From Myxococcales bacterium (GTDB lineage Bacteria > Myxococcota > Polyangia > Nannocystales > Nannocystaceae): 64,000 nucleotides of DNA. A program made the position numbers and the translations under genes. Below are positions 52,521 to 62,915 of this stretch, one piece after another; the first letter of the stretch is position 1; each line of letters opens with the position of its first letter. The stretch is from NCBI GenBank assembly GCA_016793465.1, contig JAEUJW010000081.1, positions 124,001-188,000 on the forward strand, given 5' to 3'. The notes below the pieces were generated by a model. The model did no database searches. It was not told the origin of the DNA and saw only the letters and a program-made list of their open reading frames with translations.

Positions 52521-54074
52521 TCAGTACGGCGCGGCGTACAGCACCAGCAGGTCCCACAGGTAGTGACACACGAACCCGGGCCACACGCTGCGCGTGCGCA
52601 CGACCACGTAGGCCCAGGCCGCGCCGCACGCGGCCGCCGCCAGCCACAGCACCGGCGGGCCCACGCTCACGTGGGCCAGCGCGAACGCGAGGGCCGAGGC
52701 CGCGACCCCGAGCCACGGCCCGCAGCGGCCGCCGACCGCGAGGGCGATCGCTGCGCGCCAGAACACCTCCTCGCCGAACACGATGAACGCGAGCAGCGGC
52801 AGGGCCAGGCCGAGCGGCAGCACGTCGGCCCAGGCGTAGAGCCCGGCCACGTCGGCCATGACGTCCGGCGCGAGCGCCCGCAGGACGCGCGCGCCGAACC
52901 ACCCGAGCAGCCCGAGGACGAGAGCAGCGCCTGTCCCGAAGGCCAGGTGCCAGGCGCGCGGGCGCAGCAGCTCGCGCCACGGCAGCGGCACCAGCAGCAG
53001 CGCCGCCGGCACGAGCACGAGGTTGACCGCCAGCATGCAGCGCCAGACGTCGGGGGTGAGCGCGCGCAGGCCGGCGATCAGCAGCGCGGCCAGCGGCACG
53101 AGCATGGCGACCCGCGGCAGGGCGCGCGCGCAGCGGCGCAGCCACGGCAGGTGATCGCCGGCGTGGGCGATGCGCAGCGAGACCCCGAGCCACGGCGGGA
53201 CGTCGGCGACGATCGCGGCGATGGTCGGCTCGTCGAGCGCCCGCGGCCGCAGGTCGAGCCCGGCCGGCGCGGGCTCGCCGACCATGCCCTCGCGCAGCAT
53301 GCCGAGCTGCGCGCGCGTCAGCGGCGGCGCCGGCAGCAGGCGCTCGAGCGCGCCGATCACCGGGGCGAGCAGGGCGCCGGGCGCGGGCACCACCAGTGTG
53401 CGCAGCCCGAGCGCGCGCGCGACCCGCATGACCCACGCGCGCAGCGGTAGGCGCTCGGGGCCGACGACGTCGATCGTCGCGCGCACGGTCGACGGTCGCA
53501 CGAGCACGCCCGCGATCGCGGCGGCGACGTCGTCGACGAGCACCGGCTGGATCTCCGCGGCCCCGCCGTCGGGCCCGGGGAACAGCGGCAGGTGGCGGAT
53601 CATCGCCGCCAGGTTGGTCAAGAAGTCGTCGCCGCGCCCGGCGATCACGCCCGGCCGCACGATCGTCCACGCCAGCGGCGAGCCCGCGACGACCTGCTCG
53701 CCGCGCCGCTTGCTCGCCATGTACGGGCCGCCCTCGGCCCGCGCCCCGACCACGCTGACGTGCACCAACCGCCGCACGCCGGCGGCCTCGCAGGCGCCGA
53801 TCAGCCGCTCGACGACGGTCACGTGGGCCTCCGTGAAGCCCTGGGCCGCGGCCTCGCGCTTGACGCCGACGAGGTTGACGACCGCGTCGCAGCCGGCGAT
53901 CGCCGCGGCGATCGTCGCGGCGTCGCCGGCCGCGTCGACGGCGACGCGCGTGACCCCGGCCGCGTCGCCACCGGGGCCGCGCGCGAGCACCACGACCGCG
54001 TGACCGTCGGCGAGCAGGCGGGCGACCACGTGGCGCCCGAGGAATCCGGTCCCGCCGGCCACGGCGACGCGCAT
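52521..54074 (-). CDS. Fusion of NAD(P)-binding SDR domain and CPBP intramembrane protease
   Basis: A 517-aa fusion. The N-terminal 290 residues are an atypical short-chain dehydrogenase/NmrA-like domain (MRVAVAGGTGFLGRHVVARL, NLVGVKREAA, YMASKRRGEQVV). The C-terminal half has about six TM helices with the CPBP/Rce1-type glutamic protease motifs: EEVFWR (E435/E436), FALAHVSVG and a final H in FVCHYLWDLL. CPBP proteins process or protect bacteriocins and prenylated peptides. I see no break between the halves. The start at 54074 (not 18 bases earlier) fits the Rossmann start. A palindrome copy (one change) lies at 52931-52946. Confidence 0.88.
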   Translation of the reverse strand: MRVAVAGGTGFLGRHVVARLLADGHAVVVLARGPGGDAAGVTRVAVDAAGDAATIAAAIAGCDAVVNLVGVKREAAAQGFTEAHVTVVERLIGACEAAGVRRLVHVSVVGARAEGGPYMASKRRGEQVVAGSPLAWTIVRPGVIAGRGDDFLTNLAAMIRHLPLFPGPDGGAAEIQPVLVDDVAAAIAGVLVRPSTVRATIDVVGPERLPLRAWVMRVARALGLRTLVVPAPGALLAPVIGALERLLPAPPLTRAQLGMLREGMVGEPAPAGLDLRPRALDEPTIAAIVADVPPWLGVSLRIAHAGDHLPWLRRCARALPRVAMLVPLAALLIAGLRALTPDVWRCMLAVNLVLVPAALLLVPLPWRELLRPRAWHLAFGTGAALVLGLLGWFGARVLRALAPDVMADVAGLYAWADVLPLGLALPLLAFIVFGEEVFWRAAIALAVGGRCGPWLGVAASALAFALAHVSVGPPVLWLAAAACGAAWAYVVVRTRSVWPGFVCHYLWDLLVLYAAPY

Positions 54075-54242
54075 GGCGGCGGATCCTCGCACCCGCGGCG
54101 AGGCTTGACCAGGGGTCCGGGTCCGCCGACGGCGGCGGCCGGGGCTCGTCCGGGGCTTGGCACCGCCCGGCGCTCGCGGCTACAACGAGATGGTTTGGCC
54201 GCCTCGCCGCCTCCGTCCGTCCTCTCCCGCCCGGCAGGCGCG

Positions 54243-55343
54243 GTGTCCCGGCTCGCCGAGCGCGTGGCCTCGCGGGTGATCACCGGCGCCGACCTGCTCA
54301 TGCGCAGCGGCCTGCGCCGCCTGATCCAGCGCCACGACCCCGGCCCGCTCACCGCCGACGCGCTCGACGAGCTGCTGCGCGAGCTCGGCCGCTACAACGA
54401 CCCGGCGGTGCTCGCCGACCCCGATCGCCTGCTCGCGCCGCCGCCGGTGAAGGTCGAGCTGGTGGCCCGCGCGCACCGCCGCCTGCGCGGCGGCCAGGCC
54501 AGCCACTACACCTTCGCCTCGCCGTACCGCCCGCTCCACCCCGGCTACGCCGAGGAGTACGCCCGCTACGACCGCGTCGACCGCGTGCACGTGCACGCGT
54601 GGGAGCACGCGCACCCGGCCCCGGCCTCGATCGTGCTGGTCCACGGCTGGGCCGTGGGGGCGCGCCGCCTGCACGAGATCGAGTTCTCGGTCCCGCTGCT
54701 GTTCCACCGGCTCGGGCTCGACGTGTATTTTTACGTGCACCCGTTCCACGGCGAGCGCACGCCGAGCCAGGCCCGCTTCGGCGGCCAGCTCCACCCGTCG
54801 ACCGACCTCGTGCGCACCAACGAGGGCTTCATACAGACCTGCCAGGAGCTGCGCACGCTGCTGTCGCTGATCGGCGAGCGCCGCGGCAACCCGATCGGCA
54901 TGATGGGCTCGAGCCTCGGCGGCTACACCTCGGCGCTGATCGCCTCGCTCGACCCGCGGCTCGCGTTCGTGGTCCCGATCATGGCCCCCGCCTCGCTCGC
55001 CGAGCTGTTCTGGGACCACGGCGGCCACGACCCGCGGCGCGCCGCCGCCGAGGCCGCCGGCATGACGCGCGCGCGCTTCCACCAGGCCTGGGCGCTGCAC
55101 TCGCCGCTGACCTACCAGCCCAAGGTCCCGTGGGAGCGCCGCATGATCGTCGGCGCCGGCGGCGACGCGCTCGTCACCCCGCGCCACGTCGACGTGCTGT
55201 GGGAGCACTGGCAGCGCCCGCGGCGCTTCACGTTCTTCGGCGGGCACATCCTGCAGGTCGGCCGCCGGGCGTACGTGCACGAGCTCGGGCGCTTCCTCGG
55301 CGAGCTCGGCCTGGTCCGCGACCATCCTCCCGCGTCGGGATAG
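54243..55343 (+). CDS. Alpha/beta hydrolase
   Basis: A 366-aa protein. The hydrolase fold begins around residue 110 (IVLVHGWAVGARRLHEIEF). The nucleophile elbow is MMGSSLGGYTS, an acid is likely in GGDALVTP and the base His in FFGGHILQ, giving a full Ser-Asp-His triad. The N-terminal 90 residues (ADALDELLRELGRYNDPAVL) are helical and unrecognised. The start is uncertain: GTG at 54243 (VSRLAERVASRV) or TTG at 54195. It is divergent from the SDR-CPBP fusion. The substrate is unknown. Confidence 0.82.
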   Translation: MSRLAERVASRVITGADLLMRSGLRRLIQRHDPGPLTADALDELLRELGRYNDPAVLADPDRLLAPPPVKVELVARAHRRLRGGQASHYTFASPYRPLHPGYAEEYARYDRVDRVHVHAWEHAHPAPASIVLVHGWAVGARRLHEIEFSVPLLFHRLGLDVYFYVHPFHGERTPSQARFGGQLHPSTDLVRTNEGFIQTCQELRTLLSLIGERRGNPIGMMGSSLGGYTSALIASLDPRLAFVVPIMAPASLAELFWDHGGHDPRRAAAEAAGMTRARFHQAWALHSPLTYQPKVPWERRMIVGAGGDALVTPRHVDVLWEHWQRPRRFTFFGGHILQVGRRAYVHELGRFLGELGLVRDHPPASG

Positions 55344-55427
55344 GCCTCGCGGCGGCAGGCGAGACCCCCGCGCCGGCGCGATGTCCCGAAGCGAGGTCGC
55401 CTTTCGAGGCGCCGCTGCGACGCGTGC

Positions 55428-55475
55428 GAGCCGGAGAGCTCCGGCTCCCGGAGTCTCAGGGCCGGCTGCGCCGGC
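55428..55475. terminator. Hairpins in a gap between converging genes
   Basis: GAGCCGGAG-AG-CTCCGGCTC (55428-55447, 9-bp stem) and GCCGGC-TGC-GCCGGC (55461-55475, 6-bp stem) lie in the 266-bp gap between the hydrolase and the next gene on the other strand. A half copy of the dispersed palindrome (ATGTCCCGAAG) is at 55381. They are plausible terminators for both sides. Confidence 0.5.
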
Positions 55476-55609
55476 GCACATCGCACCGCATCAGCCCGCT
55501 GGAGGGGTGATACGCGGCTCTCCGGTCGGTGGGCGCTTGTTGGCCGGCAACCAACCGACGCCGCTCGTGAGGACGAGGTGATGTGGCGGTCGGGTGAGGG
55601 CGCCGCCGC

Positions 55610-57190
55610 CTATCGCCGCGGCAACGTTTTCGCGGCGGTCGTCGTCCTCGCGGGCTTCGCCCCCGCTTTCGCGGTCTTCGCCTTCGCGGTCTTCGCCTTC
55701 GCTGGCTTCGCCTTCGCTGGCTTCGCCTTCGCTGGCTTCGCCTTCGCGGTCGTCGGCTTCGTGGTCGCCTTCGCCTTCGCGGTCGTGGCCTTCGCCTTCG
55801 CGGCCTTCGCCTTCGCGGTCGTGGCCTTGGCGGCGGGCTTTGTCTGCGCTCTCGCGGGCTTTGTCTGCGCCCTCGCGGCGGGCTTCGCCGGTGCTCTTGC
55901 AGGTCTCGCCCTGGCGGCGGGCTCCTTCGCCTTGCGCTTCGGCTCGACGACCTCCGTGTGCATCGCCGTCGGCGGAAATTCGTCGATATGCGCGATCCAC
56001 TGCGCGTCGGTCGCGGTGATCCGCATCGTGGCAATCGGCCACTCGGCGGAGAGGATCGCCCGGACCTCTCCGAGCGGCATCGCGTCGAGGTCGTGGCCCT
56101 CGGCGGCGAGGATCTCGACCTTCTCGATGTAGTCGCCGGCGATCTTCTCGTCGAGCTCCCATCCCTCGACGCCGTGGCGCCTCGCCGCCGCGATCAACGA
56201 TTGGCCGAGCGCCGTCGCGGCGCCGGCCGTGGTGAGCGCGCCTTCCGTGTCGACCAGCCCGGAGCGCAGCGTGTCGAGGCCGACGCGCTTGCGCTGCGAG
56301 GGCGGCCAGTTGCCGGTGTTGAGCGTGCGTAGATCCGGCGCGATGCGATACCGGAGCTCGACCACCTTGCCGTCGCGCCTGGTGTCCACGAGCCGCGCCC
56401 GCCTGCGCCCGAGCAGCCTCTGATAGCTCATCCGCGAGCCGTGGCGCCCCTTCTTCGGCGCGAGCAGGCCGATGGAGTCCACCGGCCCCTTGCCGGTGCC
56501 GTACGACCCGTCCGTCATGCGCGCCCACTCGGCGCGGCCGCCCGCCCCGACGGCGAGCAGCACACAGTCCTGCGTGCGCGACGCGGTTGTGAGCCGCACC
56601 GCGCGACCGATCCACTCCTTCGGGATGCTGGTCGGCTTGTTAATCGTCTCTTTCACCGCGTACGACGTCGGTGCATACGCCGGGACCAGCAGGAGATCGG
56701 GGCCCGGCGCAATGTCCATATCCTCCCACGCGCAGCGCGGGACGAGGATCCAGAAGTCGTCGTCGTCGTCGCGCTCGACGAGCGTCTCGCCGACCTCGGG
56801 CACGATCGGCTCGCACGCCGAGAACCTACTGGTCACGATGAACGCGCGGCTGTCCCATGTCGACCCCTTCTCGATGTGCGCGAGCCAGGCGGGGTGCGTG
56901 ACGGTGATCTCCAGCGTCGCGGAGGGCCGTCGCCCGGCCTTCGTCGCCGTCGCCTTCACCGAGGAGATGAAGCCGCGCGCGTACTTCGTCTGCCACGCGC
57001 TGTCCAGCGAGTCGTTGAACGAGACCGCGGCCGCGAACGCGCCCTCGCTGGACGCCTCCTCGAGCAGCTGGATCACGAAGCTCTCGTTCGCGGGCGGCGC
57101 CCCCGAGTCCGGGTGGACAGAGACGACCTGGAGCGCGGCGTTGGTGCCCTTCTTCGCCAGCACCCTTACCTGAAACAGATCGGAGCCCAT
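55610..57190 (-). CDS. Unknown protein with histone-H1-like Lys/Ala/Pro tail
   Basis: A 526-aa protein of lower GC content than its surroundings (about 58-62% where counted). The first 400 residues are a globular, mixed region with no recognised motif (opens MGSDLFQVRVLAKKGTNAAL). From about residue 430 the sequence becomes a Lys/Ala/Pro/Thr tail (units like KAKPA and KPA) resembling histone H1 and bacterial H1-like DNA-binding tails; its DNA has perfect 15-bp repeats (55691-55735). A GAGGAG ribosome site lies 5 bases before the ATG. DNA binding through the tail is plausible; the function of the large domain is unknown. Signs of transfer. Confidence 0.7.
   Translation of the reverse strand: MGSDLFQVRVLAKKGTNAALQVVSVHPDSGAPPANESFVIQLLEEASSEGAFAAAVSFNDSLDSAWQTKYARGFISSVKATATKAGRRPSATLEITVTHPAWLAHIEKGSTWDSRAFIVTSRFSACEPIVPEVGETLVERDDDDDFWILVPRCAWEDMDIAPGPDLLLVPAYAPTSYAVKETINKPTSIPKEWIGRAVRLTTASRTQDCVLLAVGAGGRAEWARMTDGSYGTGKGPVDSIGLLAPKKGRHGSRMSYQRLLGRRRARLVDTRRDGKVVELRYRIAPDLRTLNTGNWPPSQRKRVGLDTLRSGLVDTEGALTTAGAATALGQSLIAAARRHGVEGWELDEKIAGDYIEKVEILAAEGHDLDAMPLGEVRAILSAEWPIATMRITATDAQWIAHIDEFPPTAMHTEVVEPKRKAKEPAARARPARAPAKPAARAQTKPARAQTKPAAKATTAKAKAAKAKATTAKAKATTKPTTAKAKPAKAKPAKAKPAKAKTAKAKTAKAGAKPARTTTAAKTLPRR
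55691..55750. repeat. 15-bp tandem repeats encoding the H1-like tail
   Basis: CTTCGCCTTCGCTGG occurs three times in a row (55691-55735), then once with two changes. On the minus strand it encodes the pentapeptide PAKAK. Confidence 0.85.
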
Positions 57191-57541
57191 GTCGGCTCCT
57201 CATAACAGGTCATGGGCCCCGGATCACCAGGAGAATCATGCTCTCGCCGGACCCTCCGAACCGCGAGCTGCGGCTCTTCCGCCGTCGGGGGCGCCACGCA
57301 CGACCGAGCCGCAGCACACGTGGCCGCCGTGGCCGCCGAGGACCCGCGGCGATCGAGCGCCGGAGCCTCGTTCGCATGGCCGGCCGGTGTCGTCCTCCCG
57401 GACGGATGACCGGGGCCGGAGCCGAGGCCGCGACCCCGCTGCGCGGGCCCTTGCGCGCTTGCACGGGCGAATCGGCTTCGGGTATGGTGGCCGACGGTGC
57501 GGCCTTGTAGCCGCACGGACATCGTTCTCCGAAGGTGCAGC
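57191..57541. other. 351-bp gap upstream of the acyl-CoA dehydrogenase
   Basis: A divergent gap between the H1-tailed protein and the dehydrogenase. Both promoters must lie here. Apart from GAAGGTG, a plausible ribosome site 4-10 bases before the GTG start at 57542, I see no clear signals or repeats. Confidence 0.4.
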
Positions 57542-59461
57542 GTGGCCAACTTCCTCGACGACAACGACGACATTCTCTACTACCTCGAGCGCGGCATCGA
57601 CTGGGCGCCGATCGTCGAGGCGGTCGAGCTCGGCTTTCGCGCCCCCGACGCGCCGAAGGACACGGCCGAGGCGGTGTCCTCGTACCGCGACATCCTGTCG
57701 ATGATCGGCACCTTCGCCGGCGAGGAGGTCGCGCCGCTGGCCGCGGCGATCGACCGCAAGGGCGTCAAGATGAAGGACGGCGAGGCCGTCATGCCGCCCG
57801 AGATGGACGCGCTGTTCGACCAGTTCAAGGCGCTCGAGCTGCACGGCCTGGCGCTGCCGCGGGAGTTCGGCGGCAGCAACTGCCCGATGCTGGTCTACTT
57901 CATGGCGACCGAGCTGCTGGCCCGCGCCGACGTGTCGGTGCTGGCGCACTACAGCTTCCACGGCGGCATCGCGGCGAGCCTGCTGATCTTCTCGGTCTAC
58001 GAGGGCACCACCCAGTTCGACCGCGCGACCTGCCGCCTGACGGGCACGCGCTGGGCCGCCGAGATCGCCGAGATCGTGCGCGGCGACGCCTGGGGCAGCA
58101 TGGACATCACCGAGCCCGACGCCGGCAGCGACATGGGCGCGCTCAAGTCGCGCGGCGAGCAGGACGAGCGCGGCGACTGGTTCGTCAGCGGCCAGAAGAT
58201 CTTCATCACCTCGGGCCACGGCAAGTACCACGTCGTCATCGCCCGCACCGAGAAGCCGTCGGCCGACAAGATGGGCCTCGACGGCCTGTCGCTGTTCCTC
58301 GTGCCCGCCTACGTCGACCAGCCGGACGGCACCCGCAAGCGCCTGGCCACGCTCGACCGCCTCGAGGAGAAGCTCGGCCACGAGGGCTCGGCCACCGCCG
58401 CCATCACCTTCGACCGCACGCCCGCCCAGCTGATCGGCAGGCGCGGCGAGGGCTTCGCGCTGATGCTGCTGCTCATGAACAACGCCCGCATCGGCGTCGG
58501 CTTCGAGTCGATCGGCGTGTGCGAGGCGGCCTACCGGCTGGCCCGCGCCTACGCGGCCGACCGCAAGTCGATGGGCAAGCCGATCGACCGCCACGAGATG
58601 ATCGCCGACTACCTCGACGAGATGAGGACCGACATCCAGGGCCTGCGCGCGCTCGCCGTGCACGCCTCGTACTGGGAGGAGCTCGGCCAGCGCACCAAGA
58701 TGGCGGCCATGCTGACCGCCGACGAGGACAGCCTCGAGCGCGCCCGCCTGCTGAAGCAGTCGCGGGCCCAGAGCCGCAAGGCCCGCCGCGTGACGCCGCT
58801 GCTGAAGTACCTCGCGGCCGAGAAGGCGGTCGAGATGGCCCGCCGCGGCCTGCAGATCCACGGCGGCGTCGGTTACACCAAGGAGTACGGGGCCGAGCGC
58901 CTGCTGCGCGACGCGCTCGTCATGCCGATCTACGAGGGCACCAGCCAGATCCAGTCGCTCATGGCCATGAAGGACGCGATGAGCGCCATCATGCGCAACC
59001 CGCAGAAGTTCCTCACCCGGGTCGCCCAGTCGCGCTGGCGCAGCCTCTCGGCCCTCGACCCGCTCGAGCGCCGTGTGGCCCGCCTGACCGCGCTGTCGCT
59101 GTCGGCCCAGCAGCACCTCATCCAGCGCACCGCCACCGACAAGCTGAAGAGCCTCGGCAAGCACAAGGTGAGCGCCTGGTCGCGCGAGCTGCTGCAGAAC
59201 TGGGAGCCGAAGAAGGACTTCGCGTACGCCATGCTGCACGCCGAGCGCCTGACCCGCCTCATGGCCGACGTCGCCATCTCCGAGGTGCTGCTGGCCCAGG
59301 CCCGCAAGCACCTCGAGCGCCGCGAGGTGCTCGAGCGCTACCTCGAGCGCGCCGAGCCGCGCTGCACGTTCCTCCACGACGAGATCACCACCCGCGGCGA
59401 CCGCCTGCTCGCGCAGCTCGGCAACCCCCAGGCCGACGTCGCGGCCGCCAACAAGGCGTGA
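57542..59461 (+). CDS. Acyl-CoA dehydrogenase
   Basis: A 639-aa long-type acyl-CoA dehydrogenase. The GTG start at 57542 ([20 protein letters not shown]) matches the usual N-terminus of the DmdC/FadE5-like class. The flavin-binding segment [33 protein letters not shown], the C-terminal [20 protein letters not shown] and YEGTSQIQ are present; the Glu of YEGT is the likely catalytic base. A C-terminal helical domain of about 130 residues completes it. It oxidises an acyl-CoA to the enoyl-CoA with electron-transfer flavoprotein as acceptor; chain length unknown. The stop overlaps the next gene's possible GTG start. Confidence 0.94.
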   Translation: MANFLDDNDDILYYLERGIDWAPIVEAVELGFRAPDAPKDTAEAVSSYRDILSMIGTFAGEEVAPLAAAIDRKGVKMKDGEAVMPPEMDALFDQFKALELHGLALPREFGGSNCPMLVYFMATELLARADVSVLAHYSFHGGIAASLLIFSVYEGTTQFDRATCRLTGTRWAAEIAEIVRGDAWGSMDITEPDAGSDMGALKSRGEQDERGDWFVSGQKIFITSGHGKYHVVIARTEKPSADKMGLDGLSLFLVPAYVDQPDGTRKRLATLDRLEEKLGHEGSATAAITFDRTPAQLIGRRGEGFALMLLLMNNARIGVGFESIGVCEAAYRLARAYAADRKSMGKPIDRHEMIADYLDEMRTDIQGLRALAVHASYWEELGQRTKMAAMLTADEDSLERARLLKQSRAQSRKARRVTPLLKYLAAEKAVEMARRGLQIHGGVGYTKEYGAERLLRDALVMPIYEGTSQIQSLMAMKDAMSAIMRNPQKFLTRVAQSRWRSLSALDPLERRVARLTALSLSAQQHLIQRTATDKLKSLGKHKVSAWSRELLQNWEPKKDFAYAMLHAERLTRLMADVAISEVLLAQARKHLERREVLERYLERAEPRCTFLHDEITTRGDRLLAQLGNPQADVAAANKA

Positions 59462-59466
59462 CGACC

Positions 59467-60375
59467 ATGCCCGGCCCCGTCGCCCCCACGACGCCGCCCG
59501 CGCCGACGCCCGCGCCGGCCCCCCCGGCGTCGCCCGGGCCCGCGCCGGGGCTGTCCCAAAAGCCAGGCGCCGCGCAGGCCCGGCCGGGCGAGCCGGGCAA
59601 GCCGGGCAAGCCCCGCCCCGCCGAGCCGGGCAAGCCGGCCCGCCGCGTGCAGGGCGGGGTGGCCACCGCCGACGTGGTGGTCTCGGCGTGCATCGGCGAG
59701 AACGCCGAGCTGTTCGCGCAGATCCTCGCGCTCCACGTGCCGCGCGGCAGCCTGATCGCCGACGTGACCTACGGCCTCGGCGCGTTCTGGCGCCGCGTGC
59801 CCGCCGGCGCCTACACCCTGCTCGCCTCGGACATCGCCCCCAAGCCCGACGTGCGCGTGCCGGCGTGGGCGACCCTGCAGGGCGGCGTCGACTGCCGCGC
59901 GCTGCCCTACGAGGACGCCAGCGTCGACGCCGTGGTGCTCGACCCGCCGTACATGGAGGGCATGTACCGCCGCGACGTCGGCCACATGGCGGGCTCGGGC
60001 ACCCACGCGGCGTTCCGCCGGGCCTACAGCGCCCAGGCCGCGACCGAGGGCGGGCCCAAGTGGCACGACGCGGTCGTCGACCTGTACGCCCGCGCCGGCC
60101 GCGAGGCGGTCCGCGTGCTCCGCCCCGGCGGCGTGCTGATCGTGAAGTGCCAGGACGAGGTCAGCGCCAACACCCAGCGCCTGACCCACGTCGAGATCAT
60201 CACCGGCTACGAGTCGCTCGGGCTCTACTGCAAGGACCTGTTCGTGCTGGTGCGGGCCAACAGCCCGGCGATCTCGCGGCTGAAGGCCCAGGTCCACGCG
60301 CGCAAGAACCACTCGTACTTCCTGGTGTTCGCCAAGCGCCGCGCCCGCCACGCCAGCGCCCGGCGCTTCGCCTGA
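59467..60375 (+). CDS. Orphan DNA (adenine/cytosine N-) methyltransferase
   Basis: A 302-aa protein. The first 60 residues are a Pro/Ala/Gly/Lys linker. The methyltransferase domain has the SAM-binding strand [17 protein letters not shown], a second acidic strand [10 protein letters not shown], and motif [12 protein letters not shown] (DPPY, typical of N6-adenine and N4-cytosine DNA methylases), then [16 protein letters not shown] and an LFVLVRANS strand. No restriction enzyme or other modification gene is adjacent. A GTG at 59458, overlapping the dehydrogenase stop, is an alternative start, so the two genes are probably co-transcribed. A TRM11-like RNA substrate cannot be excluded. Confidence 0.8.
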   Translation: MPGPVAPTTPPAPTPAPAPPASPGPAPGLSQKPGAAQARPGEPGKPGKPRPAEPGKPARRVQGGVATADVVVSACIGENAELFAQILALHVPRGSLIADVTYGLGAFWRRVPAGAYTLLASDIAPKPDVRVPAWATLQGGVDCRALPYEDASVDAVVLDPPYMEGMYRRDVGHMAGSGTHAAFRRAYSAQAATEGGPKWHDAVVDLYARAGREAVRVLRPGGVLIVKCQDEVSANTQRLTHVEIITGYESLGLYCKDLFVLVRANSPAISRLKAQVHARKNHSYFLVFAKRRARHASARRFA

Positions 60376-60385
60376 GCGCGCGGCG

Positions 60386-61159
<774 letters not shown>

Positions 61160-61208
61160 GGTTGAGTTCTCGGGGAGGGTTTCCCGGATCCGCGGGCGTC
61201 CGTTGCCG

Positions 61209-62297
61209 TCACGGGCAGACGCGGAGGATTTTTTTGGCGTGCGGAGAGCCGGCGTGCTGCGCGGCGAACTCGGCCGCCGCGCGGCGGGCCGCGTCGCGCT
61301 CGCCGGCGGCGCAGAGGGCCTCGACGCGGAGGAGCAGGCGCTCCTCGCGGAGGTGGCCCGTCGGGAAGCGGCGCGCGTGCTCGGCGATCGCCGCCGCCGC
61401 GGCCTCGCCGTCGCCGCGGGCGAGCGCGTCGCGGGCCGCACGCAGGAGCGCGAGCTCTCGCTCGAGGTCGAGGGCGACGGTCGCGTCGGGCGGTGGCTCG
61501 GCGGGCGCGACCGGCTCGTGGACGGGGCGCGCGTCCGCCGGTCCGCGCGGGGCGGGGCGACGCGCGGCGGCCCGCGGGTCCGCCCCGGCGTCCGCAGGAA
61601 TCCGCGTACCCGCCGGGCGCGGAGCCTCGTCGGAGCGCTGCGTATCCGACGAATGCGGAGAATCTCCGGCGGAGCCGCCGGAGCGCTGCATATCCGCCGG
61701 CTGTGTAGAATCGCCGGCGGAGCCGCCGGAGCGCCGCGTATCCGCCGGCTGTGTAGAATCGCCGGCGGAGCCGCCGGAGCGCTGCATATCCGCCGGGTGT
61801 GGAGAATCGCCGGCGGAGCCGCCGGGCTCCAGCGCATCCGCGGTCCGCGGAGCTTCGCCGAAAGATCCGTCGGACCGCGATTCGCCGCGCGACGGCGACG
61901 TCGCGGCCGAAAAACTATTACTAGTAAAATCTTGGGTCGTCGGGGGCGGAGATTCGCGGAGAGATCGGTCGGACCGCGACTCGACGCGCGTCGGCGGCGT
62001 CGCGGCCGACGAACTGTCGACGGCCTGGGGGGCGCGCGCGGCGGGATCGCGGACGGCGCGGTCGTGACGCAGCCACACGGCCAGCAGGGCGGCGGCGGCG
62101 AGCAGGACGGCGGCGGGCAGGAAGCGGGTCGGCGAGCGGGCGGGCGGGGCGACCGGCGCCGCGGGGGCGGCGTGGAGGTCGGCCTCGATGCGGCGCCAGG
62201 CGGCGCTGCGCTCCCCGGCGGGCATGCGCTCGAGCGCGCGGTAGTCGGCGAGGAGGGCCCGCAGTTCGTCGTCGGGTCGATGGTCGTGGGGCCTCAT
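61209..62297 (-). CDS. Anti-sigma-like TM regulator with 16-residue repeats and helical C-terminus
   Basis: A 362-aa protein whose start overlaps the ECF sigma stop (ATGA at 62294-62297), the usual arrangement for an anti-sigma factor. Residues 1-45 are a soluble helical region (DDELRALLADYRALERMPAG), followed by one TM helix (about 58-77, FLPAAVLLAAAALLAVWL). The outer part is Ser/Pro-rich and includes four tandem 16-residue units (SGGSAGDSTQPADMQR type) encoded by 48-bp repeats at 61635-61826. The last 100 residues are helical, TPR-like (LLRAARDALARGDGEAAAAA). No zinc HxxxCxxC motif is seen, so anti-sigma function rests on context. Confidence 0.75.
   Translation of the reverse strand: MRPHDHRPDDELRALLADYRALERMPAGERSAAWRRIEADLHAAPAAPVAPPARSPTRFLPAAVLLAAAALLAVWLRHDRAVRDPAARAPQAVDSSSAATPPTRVESRSDRSLRESPPPTTQDFTSNSFSAATSPSRGESRSDGSFGEAPRTADALEPGGSAGDSPHPADMQRSGGSAGDSTQPADTRRSGGSAGDSTQPADMQRSGGSAGDSPHSSDTQRSDEAPRPAGTRIPADAGADPRAAARRPAPRGPADARPVHEPVAPAEPPPDATVALDLERELALLRAARDALARGDGEAAAAAIAEHARRFPTGHLREERLLLRVEALCAAGERDAARRAAAEFAAQHAGSPHAKKILRVCP
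61635..61826. repeat. Four 48-bp tandem repeats within the TM regulator
   Basis: Units begin at 61635, 61683, 61731 and 61779. All keep the reading frame (16 residues each) and share GGCGGAGCCGCCGGA; the middle two are nearly identical and the outer two differ more, as expected from recent unit duplication. Confidence 0.85.
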
Positions 62298-62845
62298 GGT
62301 GCGTCTCCCTGCCTGGCGCGGCGGGCCTCGGCGACGAACCGCGCGAATTGCTCGCGGACGGCGCGGAGGCGGGTGTACAAGGTGTTGATATTGACGCCGG
62401 TCTGGCTGGCGATCTCCGGGACCGTCATGCCCTCGATGTCGACGAGCGTGAACACGAGGCGGGCGTCGTCGCCGGTGCCGGCGAGGAACCTCTCGACGAG
62501 CGCGTGGGCCTCGCGGCGGGCCACGTAGTCGTCGGGGCCGGGGCCGGGCACCGGCTGCGGGCCGGCGGCGACGCGGCGCAGGTGACGGGCGGCGCCGCGG
62601 TGGTGGTGCAGCGCGGTGTTGCGGGCGATGCCGAACAGCCAGGCGCGGAGGCTCGAGCGGCCGTCGTAGTCGGCGAGCCGGCGGTGGACGACGAGGAAGA
62701 TCTCATTAAAGACATCGTCGCGGCCGGCGTCGTCGACGCGCAGGTGCCGGAGCAGGCGCCACACGAAGTCGGCGTGCTCGCGGTAGACCTCGGCGAGGGT
62801 CAGGGCGCGGGGCTCGGGCTCGGCGTGGAGGGCGGGGGGCTTCAC
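62294..62845 (-). CDS. ECF RNA polymerase sigma factor
   Basis: A 183-aa ECF sigma factor. Sigma2: VYREHADFVWRLLRHLRV, DVFNEIFLVVHRRLADYD, SLRAWLFGIARNTALHH. Sigma4: ARLVFTLVDIEGMTVPEIAS and NINTLYTRLRAVREQF. It belongs to a different subgroup from the two kinase-linked sigma factors (32308 and 42128): it lacks their C-terminal extension and is followed by an overlapping TM regulator. The gene for an outer-membrane protein lies 71 bp upstream in the same direction and may be in the same operon. Confidence 0.93.
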   Translation of the reverse strand: MKPPALHAEPEPRALTLAEVYREHADFVWRLLRHLRVDDAGRDDVFNEIFLVVHRRLADYDGRSSLRAWLFGIARNTALHHHRGAARHLRRVAAGPQPVPGPGPDDYVARREAHALVERFLAGTGDDARLVFTLVDIEGMTVPEIASQTGVNINTLYTRLRAVREQFARFVAEARRARQGDAP

Positions 62846-62915
62846 CGTACGGATGGGGATTTCCCGGGGCGCGGGCGTTCCGTTGCTGGCGAAGAGTTTA
62901 ATTTGGGAGCGCCTC

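Noticed and set aside
61635..61826. 48-bp repeats as a CRISPR array
   Set aside because: The repeats are directly adjacent without spacers and keep a reading frame; no cas gene is near.
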